A DNA stretch of 64,000 nucleotides. Origin: Actinostola sp. cb2023 (Eukaryota; Cnidaria; Anthozoa; Actiniaria; Actinostolidae). Position 1 is the first letter of the stretch. Every line of letters starts with the position of its first letter. Location: NCBI GenBank assembly GCA_033675265.1, contig JAUJYZ010001345.1, forward strand, positions 186,001 through 250,000, written 5' to 3'. The notes under the pieces are model-generated. The model made no database searches, was not told the DNA's origin, and was given only the letters and a program-made list of their open reading frames with translations. Made by a program: the position numbers and the translations under genes. Positions 20,976 through 31,396 of the stretch are shown here, piece by piece.

Positions 20976-20983
20976 CCCCCGGG
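20587..20983. mobile_element. MITE with G/C-homopolymer ends and internal CCCTAAAAGGTA repeats
   Basis: Left CCCC then 13 G, then GTACTTCCTTTGTCCAAGTG and TAGGGGTGATCGGCGGTC. The right end is the inverted equivalent, GACCGCCGATCACCCCTA...CACTTGGACAAAGGGAGTAC, then about 30 C and CCCGGG. Inside, the CCCTAAAAGG motif occurs five times. The homopolymer lengths differ strongly between ends and are probably slippage or assembly artefact. Confidence 0.8.
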
Positions 20984-21122
20984 AGAAGGCGCAGCCTGGT
21001 AAAATCTAAAAATAGTAACAGAGCAATATTATCATAGGGAAGCGAATGCATTCTCTTAGTTATACTCTGGTGTTTGCATATATAATCTCTTTCAAATTAG
21101 TTACTTTCAGTTCAACGTCAGA

Positions 21123-21845
21123 TCATTGTGGTGGTAGAAATCTGTTCATCATAGCCATAATCATTGCATTTTGTGGTTGTTGTTGATTCAGCATTGATGC
21201 TTGCATCTGTTGCATCTGTTGCATTTGGTCTGTAAATAAGTTCAATCTTTTAACTTCATTTTCCTGTGATTGCTTCTTTAAGGCCATATCCTCCTTTCTT
21301 AAACTCATTTCCTGTTCATTCTTTTCCTTCAAAAAAGTTATGGTGTCACTGCCATTTCTTCTGACATGCTTGATTGGTTTCACATCTGGCTCATGTTCTT
21401 CATCATCATCATCCTCAACTGAAATTGCTTGCTTTCTTTTCTTAGTCTCTGATAAAGTCTCCATTGCTTTCATTCTTATGTCATCAGCTTTCTTTTTCTC
21501 ATTTGACTTTTTTATCTCTTCAACCTCTGTCTCTATTGAAGAAGAGGACTCCTCCATGTCCAAGGTTTCTGCCATCATCTTGTCCAAGTCTGTCATCTCT
21601 GGTGAGATACCACTTGCTTTTATTTCATCATTCATTTTCTTTTTGAATTTCTTCTTCAACAGTGCAAAATGGTCTCTTACACTTCTCTGGTCTACTGTGA
21701 ATTTATGTGTATGGTTTTCATTTAAGCTTTCACTAATGGTTGTCCACAATTTTCCTCTTTCAGTGGAGCCATTCTTGTAGACAAATGGGTTTACAAATAA
21801 GATTTCCTGAAGCATGATTTCGTTATGTTTGTCTGACCATGCCAT
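21123..21845 (-). CDS. Harbinger-associated Myb/SANT-like protein
   Basis: 240 residues on the minus strand from ATG 21845. The N-terminal Myb/SANT-like module is MAWSDKHNEIMLQEI...ERGKLWTTISESLN...RSVRDHFALLKKKFKKK. It is followed by a coiled-coil/acidic region (EVEEIKKSNEKKKAD, EDDDDEEH) and a Gln/Met-rich tail (QMQQMQQMQ). Harbinger elements normally encode such a partner, which binds the subterminal DNA and helps nuclear import of the transposase. Convergent orientation to the transposase and an intact frame support membership of the same element. Confidence 0.8.
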   Translation of the reverse strand: MAWSDKHNEIMLQEILFVNPFVYKNGSTERGKLWTTISESLNENHTHKFTVDQRSVRDHFALLKKKFKKKMNDEIKASGISPEMTDLDKMMAETLDMEESSSSIETEVEEIKKSNEKKKADDIRMKAMETLSETKKRKQAISVEDDDDEEHEPDVKPIKHVRRNGSDTITFLKEKNEQEMSLRKEDMALKKQSQENEVKRLNLFTDQMQQMQQMQASMLNQQQPQNAMIMAMMNRFLPPQ

Positions 21846-22572
21846 TGGTTGCCTGTAAGCTAATTAAAATCAATCAATCAAAACCAAAATGAAACTGTTA
21901 CAAACAAATGTGCACAACACTACTAACTTTTCTGAAACTTATAAGTACATGACTGTACATTTGTAGCTAAATAACCCATTTTACACAACGATAATTTAAT
22001 CCACACTTTTTTGCCAGCGTTTCAATATTTCGTTTTCTATAAAGCAGCTGTGCTCTTTATATCGAACTTTCCTTTTCTTATCAGTTCTCTAATTCTAAAA
22101 AAAGTACAAATACACAGTGAGTTGTTGTTCAGTTTTCTTGTCGAAAATCAGCTACAGCAATTATAAATATACAAACAAAATTGTCAATACATCTTTGACC
22201 AATAAATGAGTATGTCATAGAGACTTTAATAAACCTTAAAGAAGCTAAATTTCTTCACTTATTCCTTGATTTCCTTGATGTCCGATGTAGCCATTTGTGT
22301 GACTATTCACAGCGATTGACCTCTGCACTGTCATTGATAAAAAAACTCTGTTAACTATGGCTTTGTTATTCTTTTACCGTTAGAAAATTGACTACTTAAA
22401 AATATGAAAACTACTCACGTTTTGGACAGGACGTCGATTGCTTGTTTTCGCGTCGTGGGGACCACGCCGACGTGATCTACAACTTCATCACACATGCGCA
22501 GTACATATGCAAACATTGAAATTTTGAAATTTTGAAATTTTGAGATCATACAGTTAATTTTCGATAGCTTGT
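21846..22572. other. Intergenic, nothing coding seen
   Basis: Contains a short (GAAATTTT)3 tract at about 22520-22543. The rest is unremarkable AT-rich sequence plus a CG-richer patch near 22430-22490 that could be the 5' flank of the Myb gene. Confidence 0.5.
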
Positions 22573-22631
22573 GAACTTGACAGGATAAATCTATTATCTG
22601 CTGCAGATAATAGATTTATCCTGTCAAGTTC
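22573..22631. repeat. Perfect 59-bp palindrome
   Basis: Two 29-bp arms (GAACTTGACAGGATAAATCT... and its exact reverse complement) around a single T. It lies 16 bases before the recombinase pseudogene. Confidence 0.95.
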
Positions 22632-22646
22632 ATTCAAGGTCATAAA

Positions 22647-23740
22647 GTGGTACATTTGCCACAACGAGCGTCAATGGCCATGGCAGCACGATTTGCGTCT
22701 GTGTCACAAGACGATCTAAATCTTCTAATCGAAGATAAAGATGAAAAAAACACAAAAAAAGCAACGACGGCAAGCGTGAAAGTTTTCAATGATTACCTGA
22801 GAGAGAAAAGATTAGAAGAGCCACAAGACAAAACTTCATTGGCCATTATTTTAAAAACATTTTATGCCGAAGCGAGAAAAAGCGATGGTTCTTCGTATTC
22901 AAAAAGTTCACTGAACAGTTTGAGGTTTGGACTTAACAGACACTTCAAGGCTACTCAAGGGACCGATATAATCAACGACACAGTGTTTTGTGAAGCAAAT
23001 GAAGTTTTTCTAGCGAAGTGTGTTGATCTCAAAAGACAAGGATTAGCGAAGGTAGTGCACAAACCGGCCATACTTGAAAATGACCTTTGAAAGCTGTACG
23101 AATGCAGAGTGTTTAGCTTGGTTGACCCAAAAACACTGCAAAACAAAGTCTTTTTTTTTTACTGCCGCCGTGGCCGGTAAAATCTCCGAGAGCTAAAAGT
23201 AACCGACTTCTCATTCAGCTGTGACGACAAAGGATCTAGATACGTGTGTAAAACGGGCGACGAACTAACAAAGAACAGAAGAGAGGACGATGACGGCTTT
23301 GAAGGCGGAATGATGTACGAAAAACCTGGCCCAAACTGTCCTGTTGCCTCTTTGGAGCTCTATATTAAACACCTGAATCCAAGAAACCAGTTTTTGTTTC
23401 AGAGACCGAAGAAAGACTCCAAAATCGGAATTGACGAAATTTGCTATGACAACATGGTAGTTGGAGAACGGATGCTTGGAGAGAAAATGAAAACTATCTC
23501 TAGAGAAGCTAAACTGTCTATACGAATCACTCTATTAGAGCGACTTCTGTAACCATACTGGATAGTTCTGGTTTTGAAGCACGCCACATCATGGCGGTTA
23601 GTGGTCATAAGAGCGAGAGCAGCATAAGAAGCTACTGTCAAACGGACATAAACACCAAGAAAAAAATGTCAGAAACCATCATGGCTGCATCACATGGAAC
23701 TGAAACCAATAGTTTAGTTGTAAGTAATGATACCTCAAAC
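22647..23740 (+). pseudogene. Crypton-type tyrosine recombinase pseudogene
   Basis: An N-terminal core-binding region (MAMAARFASVSQDDLNLLIE, KVFNDYLREKRLEEP, YAEARKSDGSSYSKSSLNSL) ends in a frameshift/stop near 23090. It continues in other frames as KLYECRVFSLVDPKTLQNKV, then YCRRGR*NLRELKVTDF (Arg I box with a stop where Glu is expected), then TGDELTKNRREDDDGFEGG. After a further one-base shift near 23510 come NHSIRATSVTILDSSGFEAR (H-x-x-R), MAVSGHKSESSIRSYCQT (second His and nucleophile Tyr). The domain order matches Crypton-derived recombinases of the ZMYM2/DUF3504 group. All catalytic landmarks survive but at least two shifts and one stop break it. Confidence 0.75.
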
Positions 23741-24021
23741 ATTTCACCTATATTTACTTTGTCACAAGAAGAATTTTTGATGAGAGATGTAAGTGTTAGT
23801 AACTCGAACTCGCAAGTTTCAAAATCTTATAATTTCTTCAACTGTAACGTTACCTTCAACAACTAAAATTTAAACTGACATTTTTTCTCATTTATTTCTT
23901 AATTATACTAAGCAACTTATTCGTGTTTACTGAATTTCATTTTATTGAAAGTTAAGTTTGTTTGTTTTAAGTTTGTTTTCATTCATGCGACTCGCATCGT
24001 TTGTTTAATAATATATCTCAT

Positions 24022-24708
24022 TTAATTTAAATGATAACTAGACGCTTGGTTCAAGCGCTCACTCGTGCCCTGGTGCAATTGAGTACTTGGGGTACACTGT
24101 ATCTTTGTATTTGTTTTATTGAATGCTGTATTAGATGTCTTCCCTTTCATACTATGTGGATGTTTTCTTGGTTTACATAGACACCTTTTGTCTTCATCAC
24201 TGTATAACTTACTTCCAAGATTGAATGTGTGAATATATTGATGGAATCTTGATGATTTGGGTACATTTTTTGCAATGTATTTTCTTTCGAGCCTCCTTAT
24301 TTTTCTGCTTTTATATAAAGCACGTGTAATTCGCCTCACTGGAATTCTGCTCGGTTCTCTATCACGAACTGCATGGTAGTTTAATGGTATTTGGTAGTTG
24401 TATCTACTATTACTACTAGTATAAACATCACATTCATAGTAGTATTTAATACGGTTATAATAAATAAACTTTGCATATCGTGATCTACATGTTTTTATTG
24501 ATATAAACTGTGAATCCTTCTCATCAGTATTGACAGATAATTCGCTTGCTTTCTCAAATATATCACAATCATAACTGTTTAAGCTTATAAGTAGGTAGGT
24601 AGCACAGCAATAGCAAGCATAAACTTGTATGACAACAATACATGTAGTAACACTCATGACACAAATAATGCAAACGGTAAAGTCCACTTCATCTTCGTCG
24701 GGAAACAT
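24022..24708 (-). CDS. Putative membrane protein, paralogue of the gene at 34518
   Basis: 228 open codons on the minus strand. A hydrophobic segment (VDFTVCIICVMSVTTCIVVI... then CCATYLLISL) can span the membrane once or twice. It is followed by DCDIFEKASELSVN and a basic tail with FRSRYAK-like CRSRYAKFIYYNRI and RDREPSRIP. The same order (PDE, hydrophobic pair, DCDILENV, RSRYAKYVHYN, RDREP) occurs in the gene at 34518-35348, which supports a real family. The frame is open upstream of 24708 too, so the start is uncertain. The last ~20 codons lie in a dispersed repeat also present at 36716-36776. No named family recognised. Confidence 0.4.
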   Translation of the reverse strand: MFPDEDEVDFTVCIICVMSVTTCIVVIQVYACYCCATYLLISLNSYDCDIFEKASELSVNTDEKDSQFISIKTCRSRYAKFIYYNRIKYYYECDVYTSSNSRYNYQIPLNYHAVRDREPSRIPVRRITRALYKSRKIRRLERKYIAKNVPKSSRFHQYIHTFNLGSKLYSDEDKRCLCKPRKHPHSMKGKTSNTAFNKTNTKIQCTPSTQLHQGTSERLNQASSYHLN

Positions 24709-24789
24709 CGTGGGTTGCTTCCAGGATTGTAGTTCATCAAGTTTGTATAATAAAGGCTTTCGTTCATAACATATTGATCGTAATTTATA

Positions 24790-25003
24790 AGTTTGGCATT
24801 GTTTATAACTTTGGCATTCGCTTTCATCACATTCAAGGCTTTCATAACATGTTGATCGAGTATAACTTTGGCTTTTATGGCATTCAAGGCTTTCATAACA
24901 TGTTGATCGTTTATAACTTTGGCTTTCGTCGTTTTCAAGGCTTTCATAACATGTTCATCGAGTATAACTTTGGCTTGAATGGCATTCAAGGCTTTCATGG
25001 CTT
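24790..25003 (-). repeat. 51-bp tandem repeat, ~4 copies, open on the minus strand
   Basis: TTCAAGG recurs at 24832, 24883, 24934 and 24985, an exact 51-bp period. On the minus strand the units stay open and read as HVMKALNAIKAKVILDQ (17 residues), part of a 190-codon open frame (24654-25226). Whether that frame is translated is unclear, because the neighbouring membrane-protein frame is a different one. Confidence 0.85.
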
Positions 25004-25510
25004 TCATGTGTTCACGGAACAATTCATATTGACTTGACTTTCTTCGTCGATCGACACTACAAAACTTCGCTACAACGTCGATCGCTGCAACCTCATGGTC
25101 AGTCTCGTGGTCTCGTTCCCAGTCCCACTCGATTGCAGATTTGCGACGTGAATAACAAAAATACGGTCTGTATTTTATACCTCGTGCGGCCTTTGGCCTG
25201 GGCACGAGTAATAATTGTGTTCTCACTTATACACAAAATGCTTAATAAAACAATTATTGAATTCGGTTTTCGCATATCGTAAATTATCAAGACCTCGTGT
25301 CTGTGTTATCTGCCTCAGCCTATGGCTTCATCCAATAATTGTCTAATCATCACACACAGTGAGGATGGATAATTGAATAATGACTTAAGTTAGTGCTAGT
25401 TATGATTATTCATGTATCTAGGATAAGATTTCAGTAATCTCGAGTCCAATGCTTCCAGTCGTAATTGAACGTTTTGCTTTTGTTCTGCATCTCTATTTCA
25501 GACAACTCTC

Positions 25511-26432
25511 ATGGCTCAATCTACTGCGCCACGACGTTCCGAAAGTAAACACAAAACAAAGCAGGATCATGACTTTGAATATCTCAACAAACAAATAGAC
25601 AATCTCGATCGCGAGTTAGTGGCAACTGGCTTGTCACTATTCTCGCCGATCCATGGTCAGTCTTCATTCAGTCTTCCAGCAGTGCAACCGGATCATACGT
25701 CTTCACTGATCGTTAGTTCTGTGACCAAAGAAATGAAATTGGCACAGCTCCAGAGGAACAATCTTACCGTCGAGTTGGAGTTATTCAAATTGTGGCAAGC
25801 ATCCAATGCTATTCATAAAGACACTGAGCAGGCGGAACGCAAGCAACCAAGTTCTCACAAGAAGCGAACAATTGATTGGCCTCATGAATTTGCTCCAGGT
25901 GCGCCGACTATAGAATTCGAGACACGCACATGGCCGACTTCGTTGCAGGGTTTTTGTTGATGATAAAACCTTATGATGCCACGCGTAAAGACGTTATGCT
26001 CCAGCATCTCGAACTCTTAATGACCAAAGCCTCCAGCTATACCTGGAAAAGCGTTTGCACGTTCCATACTCACATAGCTAAACAAGTAGAGTTGTGTCAC
26101 CAATTCAACAGTGATCCGAGACACCGCAATCATTCACTTCTGGTCTCAGGAACTTAACAACAACGCACATACGCCTCAGCTGGTTTTGCGGTTCTTTGTT
26201 AAGTGGCGAAGTTCACAATCAATCCGCAAAGGCTGACAACACCCAGTCCAAGGCCTGTAAGAAGTGGGGTTATACAGGTTCGTGTTTGTGCGATACCAAC
26301 ACATCTTCTTATGCTGGACATCAAAAATGCAGGGTTTGTGCTAAGGAACACCCTATGCTACATTGTCATAAACGCGATGTCCCCATTAAGGTATCAGGAT
26401 ATGTTTCTTTAGCAAAAGAAGATTTTGAATAA
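25511..26432 (+). pseudogene. Gag-like region with zinc-knuckle-like Cys cluster
   Basis: Starts MAQSTAPRRSESKHKTKQDH after a TTTCAG. A coiled segment (EYLNKQIDNLDRELV, KEMKLAQLQRNNLTVELELF) follows. One frame ends at 25960, and the sequence continues in other frames through HLELLMTKASSYTWKS to KACKKWGYTGSCLCD...KCRVCAKEHPMLHCHKRDVP, a Cys/His cluster like those ending DIRS gag proteins. At least two frame changes. Confidence 0.55.
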
Positions 26433-27505
26433 GCTTTCCTTTTTCTATGACTTTCTTTAAAGAAATTACAAATTTGAACGAATCAAGCAGAGAAAATGAA
26501 GATAGCCAAAATCGTGACTATTTTGCTACCAGAAGCGATATGTCAACAGTAATTGGTTGGATTGTGACGTTAGTCGAAGCACATCAGTCGTGACACTCGT
26601 AACCACGCGGAGAACGATACAACAACTACACATAATAATTTTAACAACGATACACTTTTGAACTTTTTACTTGTAAAAGCAACTACAATTCTTGAAGAAA
26701 GCGTAAATCTTTATATTCTTGTTGAAGAGGAAGATCGTCGACTTCACTTCGTCTTGGAAGAAATCAGTCGCAAACAGAGCAGAAAACCATACAAATACAT
26801 ACACACTAAAACATGCCCGGCAACCGCAATATTCGAACAAGCCAGAGCACAATCTTGAAATTTGCTGCGATTCTTTGTCATTTGCATATGACCTGTCGAC
26901 CTTTGCTGAATACTGACCAGATATCTTGACAATTGTTGACAGATTCAATTACACTAGGTGTTGGATAAACATGGTGTGGCTTGATCTTCCAAAACAGTAA
27001 TTGCGTCTTTTCTCGGAACTATTTTCAACGTTAAACGCACGTCTTTCAAATGCTTAATGTCGCTAGGGTTTCGATGGATTTCGCTGAAAATTGGCAAGGT
27101 GGCTCAGCAATAGTTGATCTAAAAAACGGTGTCTCAGATTTTTTCATATTATTTTCGTTCAAACGTTATGTCCCTATTTGTTGACAACATAGCTCTAAAA
27201 TCGATTGTTCAAATTTGGCATAGGATTGCGGTTGATCTAAAACAGATATCGGAAAATTGAGACACCTTTTTGAAGTTAATTATTTCGAGTCTGTTAGAAT
27301 GTTTTTCACAAGCATAGCTTAAATTCCTTGTGCAATCGAACTTTTAGAACGCACTACGGTCGAATTTCACGTATACTCGCCTAACAATTTCTATAATGCA
27401 AAATCTAAAAATATGAAATATCCTCAAAAACTACATTTATTCAGCTTTCAGAAAATGTATACTTTCTTGGTAAAATATTATAAAGCGCGCGTGTTGTCGA
27501 AGTCC
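26433..27505. other. Non-coding debris inside the DIRS-like element
   Basis: No recognisable coding stretch between the gag-like region and the reverse transcriptase. Confidence 0.5.
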
Positions 27506-27706
27506 AAAGACGTAGGGGTCCAAAACGTATCCTGATACCTTAACTGACCTTGCATGTGGCTACAACGGCCAATGCAATATCCCCGGACTTATCCCTAATG
27601 CACAGGCAAGACGTAGGGGTCCAAAACGTATCCTGATACCTTAACTGACCTTGCATGTGGCTACAACGGACAATGCAATATCCCTGGACTTATCCCTAAT
27701 GCACAT
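27506..27706 (+). repeat. ~100-bp tandem duplication
   Basis: Two adjacent copies starting GACGTAGGGGTCCAAAACGT (about 27506 and 27609), differing at a few bases. The segment reading CCTGATACCTTAA is an inverted match to TTAAGGTATCAGGATA at about 26386-26401 in the gag-like region. Confidence 0.85.
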
Positions 27707-27719
27707 TCCACAATCAATT

Positions 27720-29260
27720 TCATGTTCTGATGGCAATCATCCAACATATGCTCGCGTCTAAGTTTGATTCTCCCAATGCTTTCGGAGGAAGGCTCCCTGT
27801 GATCACTCACCTTAACATTCCTGCCTGGGAATTTTACTTACAAGGATAACACGACGTGATCGTTGTTGATTATTTGCATTTTGCTGGCCGATGAGTTATA
27901 CGGGCGAGGGTCTCCCAACTTCCACACCAAAACATCATCCTTCTGCCGATAATTTTGCAGATCACATTCAACATTATATAACGACAGAGCTTAGTTATAA
28001 CGCCATCGCTGGTCCCTTTAGCAGTAACCTTCACATCAACCCTTGATTTGCTCTCCATTACAAACAGTTCCCAACAGGGGCTCTACCTAGCGACGAGTTG
28101 TTATGGACTTAAGTTATCCCTTCAAATCTTCTGTATGCAGTTATCTTCATGAGCCATACAAACTTCGGCTGCCTGGCATAGACGGACTTTGCCAGTTCAT
28201 ACTACAACACGGACAGGGTTGTTTGGTCTATAGAAAGGACTTACAACGAGCGTATCGTGAATTCCCGATCGATCCAAAAGATTATCATCTGCTGGGTTTC
28301 CAGTTCAATGGCAAATTGTATTTTTATAATTGATGTCCTTTCGGATTACGAACGAGTGCCATGATTTGTCAGCGAACAACATCGTCTGTTATTCACATGT
28401 TCACTCAGATGGGTTACACAACTGATGTTTACCTCGATGACTTCTACGGTGAGGTCCCTGAGAAGGCATTGACAGCTTTTAATGCCCTTGTTCGACGATT
28501 TGGGTCTTCACTCATTAGAAAAAGACTCCCCGCCAACAACATGTATGGTTTGCTTAGAAGAATGTATCGATGAATTATTACTTGAACTAAATGGATGGAG
28601 CTCACGAACAGCTTATCGTTTGGAAGAGTTACAGTCTCTTGTCGGAAAGTTGTCTTTCGTGACAGCATGCGTCAAATCTGGTCGTATTTTTATGCCACAT
28701 TTGCTTAATAATTTACGAACTTTTCCATCTTCACGTCGATCAATTCGCATTTCACCAGAAATGAAACTGGACATTGATGGGTGGATTACATTCCTTCCTC
28801 GTTTCAACGGTGTTTCCCTCATTAAACCAGAGATTTGGTCATTTGACAATATCTACTTCACTACAGATGCTTGCCTACAGGGTGCCGGAGCTACGTGTCT
28901 TCACCGATGTTTGTACTTCCGACTTTCCATTAAACATTATTGAAGAGGCAGAACATATTTCCGCCTTGGAACTTTTCGTCATTGTTATGGCTGTTCGGGT
29001 TTGGGCGAAACATTTGGAACACTTGCGTTTCATAGGATCTTGTGACAACGAAGCTGCCATTACTGTGATCAACTCAGGAGTTACACGAGACAGATTTATG
29101 CAATGTTGTTTACACCGACTCTGGTTCACCGCATCACTGCACGATTTCGAAGTCGAACATCATTTATTCAAGGCAAACACAACTCCTTGGCAGATGCTCT
29201 GAGCAGATGGAACCTTCATGAAAAATGTCAGCGTGAATTTGACTCTAACTGTAGTAACTT
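27720..29260 (+). pseudogene. DIRS-like reverse transcriptase and RNase H
   Basis: The N-terminal part (WEFYLQGYHDV, AIAGPFSSN..) precedes VVMDLSYP, YRKDLQRAYREFPIDPKDY (RT motif A region), LGFQFNGKLY*CPFGLRTS and the active-site box VYLDDFYG near 28424. Thumb-like LEELQSLVGKLSFVTACVKS is followed by RNase H features (FTTDACLQGAG, ISALELFVIVMAV, SCDNEAAITVINSG, HNSLADALSRWN). Stops (28333, 28573) and several frameshifts prevent expression. Confidence 0.7.
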
Positions 29261-29399
29261 AGGTCTTCATTACTGTCTTAATTATCTGGCATTTGCCGAA
29301 TCTACGCATAAGAACATGCAGTCTCATTTGAAGTCATTTAATACGTTTTTAATTTTCAGCATTGTTTGTTTCCGCTTCAAGCTAGAGTAGTAGCATGTT

Positions 29400-30090
29400 A
29401 TATATCCTACTCGACTCATATCGGTTGTTGGTTTAGCACCATTCAGAATCACTTATCTAGTTTAAAGCATTTCCATAAATTTCACGGATTTCCTTGGGCT
29501 GGGAGGATGATTACATTTTTCATCTAACTCTTAGGGGCGCAAAGCGTTTTCTTAGGGTTCAGCCCCAAAGGAAACAAGCTATAACACCGGCGATGTTACA
29601 CAGCATAGCCCATTATTTCGATTTACAAACACCATTAAATGCTGCAATGTGGGCGCTGTTTCTAGTAGCCTACTTTTCGTTTTTGAACAAATCCGATCTT
29701 GTAGTAGATCAAGGGATTTCGTCCCCAAAAGTCTTTCGGCACCACAATCTTCTTTTTGCAGAACACGGGGCAACTTTATGCATTTATTAGACCTAAACAA
29801 TGCAATTCGCTCAGCGTTCGCTATCCATTCCATTGCCTGTCATTTCTGGCTCTGTGCTTTGAACATTAGCGGCTTTGAAGACACACCTACATCCGAACAT
29901 GTTGCCTCCCACTGCGCCTCTGTTCTCAGTTCAGGGTTTAGTTAGTTCGCCCATTACTTGTTATCAGTTTGCATCCTTCTTAGGAAACGCTTTACACTCG
30001 TTCTCAGTAACACGCACCGAAAGCTACATTTGTCTCGACGACAAAGTTGACTTTTGGTGGACGTCAATCAAACAGTTTTCACGACAATAG
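29400..30090 (+). pseudogene. DIRS-like tyrosine recombinase
   Basis: RGAKRFLRVQPQRKQAITPA, LNAAMWALFLVAYFSFLNKS and DLVVDQGISSPKVF match the middle of DIRS-type recombinases (..AYFSFLRKSNLV..). SPITCYQFASFLGNAL recalls the C-terminal helix before the H-x-x-R box, which is then lost. Several frames are needed. The final ~90 bases belong to an inverted repeat with 30762-30843. Confidence 0.6.
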
Positions 30091-30091
30091 G

Positions 30092-30289
30092 CAAAATCGG
30101 CTAACGCAATGTTTACAACCTAATTCTAAACCATTGGAACTTTGGGAATAAGAGCTTTCTGTTCCAAACAATTCCATTTCATTATCATGTCAATGCTCTA
30201 CTGAAATCGAAATACAACAGAGAAAGAATCGTATTCCCAAAAGGTTTGTAATGGGTCAAAGAATGTAAACAGTGCGTTAGCCGATTTGG
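30092..30289. mobile_element. Small MITE/foldback, ~28-bp arms
   Basis: Arms near 30092-30119 (AAAATCGGCTAACGCAATGT...) and 30262-30289 are reverse complements with about one mismatch. Inside, AACTTTGGGAATAAGAG and its near inverse form a second stem. Not coding. Confidence 0.7.
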
Positions 30290-30380
30290 TCTATCACATC
30301 ACATTTTCCCGGAGTAGTCAGTACGTAATTCAAGCGGGAGTTTCAAGCCTTTTTCGAATTCGTTTCGATGGAGAGTTATA

Positions 30381-30698
30381 ATGTTAAAGCAGAGATGCAT
30401 GTCTACAAAAGGTATTGCTGATATACTTTGCGTGAGCGAAACATTTGTAAAAAAAGGAATTCGACTGTACGAAAACACAGCTGACGTAAAAGATCCTCCG
30501 CAGAGAAAGTCCAAGGCACGAACGATTACAGGTAAACGGAAAATGCCATTTTTAAAATGTGAACTGCTTCTGTTTATCTGTCTACATACAGCTTTGACTG
30601 TTCCTCATTTAGCAACCGAAATTCGACTCAATCGCCGGGTTATTGAGGACAATCGGGAACTTTATTTTACGTCCAATGGGATATGCATACATACATAG
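30381..30698 (+). pseudogene. Helix-turn-helix-like fragment
   Basis: MLKQRCMSTKGIADILCVSE followed by FVKKGIRLYENTADVKD has the rhythm of a transposase/paired-type helix-turn-helix (IADIL-C-VS-TFVKK-IRLY). No catalytic domain follows. Assignment is tentative. Confidence 0.25.
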
Positions 30699-30843
30699 TT
30701 TATTTGTTTCTGCAGGTTTGTTTACATGCACGTGGAAATGTGCTGTGATTGTATGCAAAATGTTTGATTGACGTTCACCAAAAGTCAACTTTGTCGCCCA
30801 GACAAATGTAGCTTTCGGCGCGTGTTACTGAGAACGAAATACG

Positions 30844-31035
30844 ATGATATACGATGTGTTCAATAAACTTCTTAAATCAGATGAGGGAAATGCCACAATC
30901 GATGTAACACCGAATAAATTTGTTGAAGAAAAATCTAACTGCTTCCTTTGTGGGGCCGAACCATCAAGAAAAGAAAGAGTGAATGTATTTGCCAAAAGAT
31001 TGGAGGATATTTCTGGATCAATCGAGATGGATTAA
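30844..31035 (+). CDS. Short fragment with CFLCG motif
   Basis: 63 codons reading DVTPNKFVEEKSNCFLCGAE and KRLEDISGSI. The N-terminal CxxCG motif recalls a zinc-binding start seen in uncharacterised coral repeat-associated proteins. It ends in a stop at 31035 next to the inverted array. It may be an exon remnant; no splice signals were validated. Confidence 0.25.
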   Translation: MIYDVFNKLLKSDEGNATIDVTPNKFVEEKSNCFLCGAEPSRKERVNVFAKRLEDISGSIEMD

Positions 31036-31110
31036 TCAACGGTGCTCTCGACATTGATATCGCCTTCGCACGATGTTTCTATTTGTTCCAAGACTTGATA
31101 TGCTTACTTC

Positions 31111-31385
31111 TATGGAAAGCCATAGTGGACAAACGTGGTCCAAAAATATTTTCTGTTCGAAATGTATTTTTATGGTTCGAGAAAAACTTTATCTAGTCGA
31201 GATTATTTTCTGCCATTCAAGACTTTTTTTGCAGTTGAGATTTTACGGTCGAGAATTTTTTCTACGTTCGAGAATTATTTTTACGGTCGAGATTTTTTTT
31301 ACGGTCGAGATTTTTTTTACGGTCGAGATTTTTTTTACGGTCGAGAATCTTTTTACGGTCGAGACATTTTTCGGCCAAGACGCAT
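31111..31385 (+). repeat. Left inverted block with ~17-bp array (TTTACGGTCGAGA)
   Basis: TATGGAAAGCCATAGTGGAC, then a unique segment (ATGGTTCGAGAAAAACTTTA), then about eight units of TTTTTTTACGGTCGAGA. The same arrangement occurs in reverse orientation at 37738-37994. Apparent proteins rich in FFYGRD are readings of this array. Confidence 0.85.
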
Positions 31386-31396
31386 ATAAATTTACA

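Larger units (their letters stand above)
16967..21845. mobile_element. PIF/Harbinger element with two genes, right end not found
   Basis: A putative left end AGGGAGTTTAAGATTGCGCG follows ATT at 16964-16966. It carries the transposase (+) and a convergent Myb/SANT-like gene (-), the standard Harbinger pair. No matching inverted right terminus was seen up to 22.5 kb, so the right end may be truncated or replaced by the palindrome/Crypton block at 22573. A separate poly-G MITE (20587-20983) is inserted between the genes. Confidence 0.6.
25511..30090 (+). mobile_element. Decayed DIRS-like (tyrosine-recombinase) retrotransposon
   Basis: In order on the plus strand: gag-like region with Cys/His cluster (25511-26432), reverse transcriptase and RNase H (27720-29260), then a tyrosine recombinase (29400-30090). 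Gag-RT-RH-YR is the order of DIRS/Ngaro retroelements, and no integrase or protease was seen. Every domain carries stops or frameshifts. Termini were not identified; a large inverted repeat overlaps the 3' end (29999-30088 against 30762-30843). Confidence 0.7.

Noticed and set aside
31073..31389. Frames reading FFYGRDFFYGRD
   Set aside because: Direct translation of the 17-bp array, not a protein repeat with other support.
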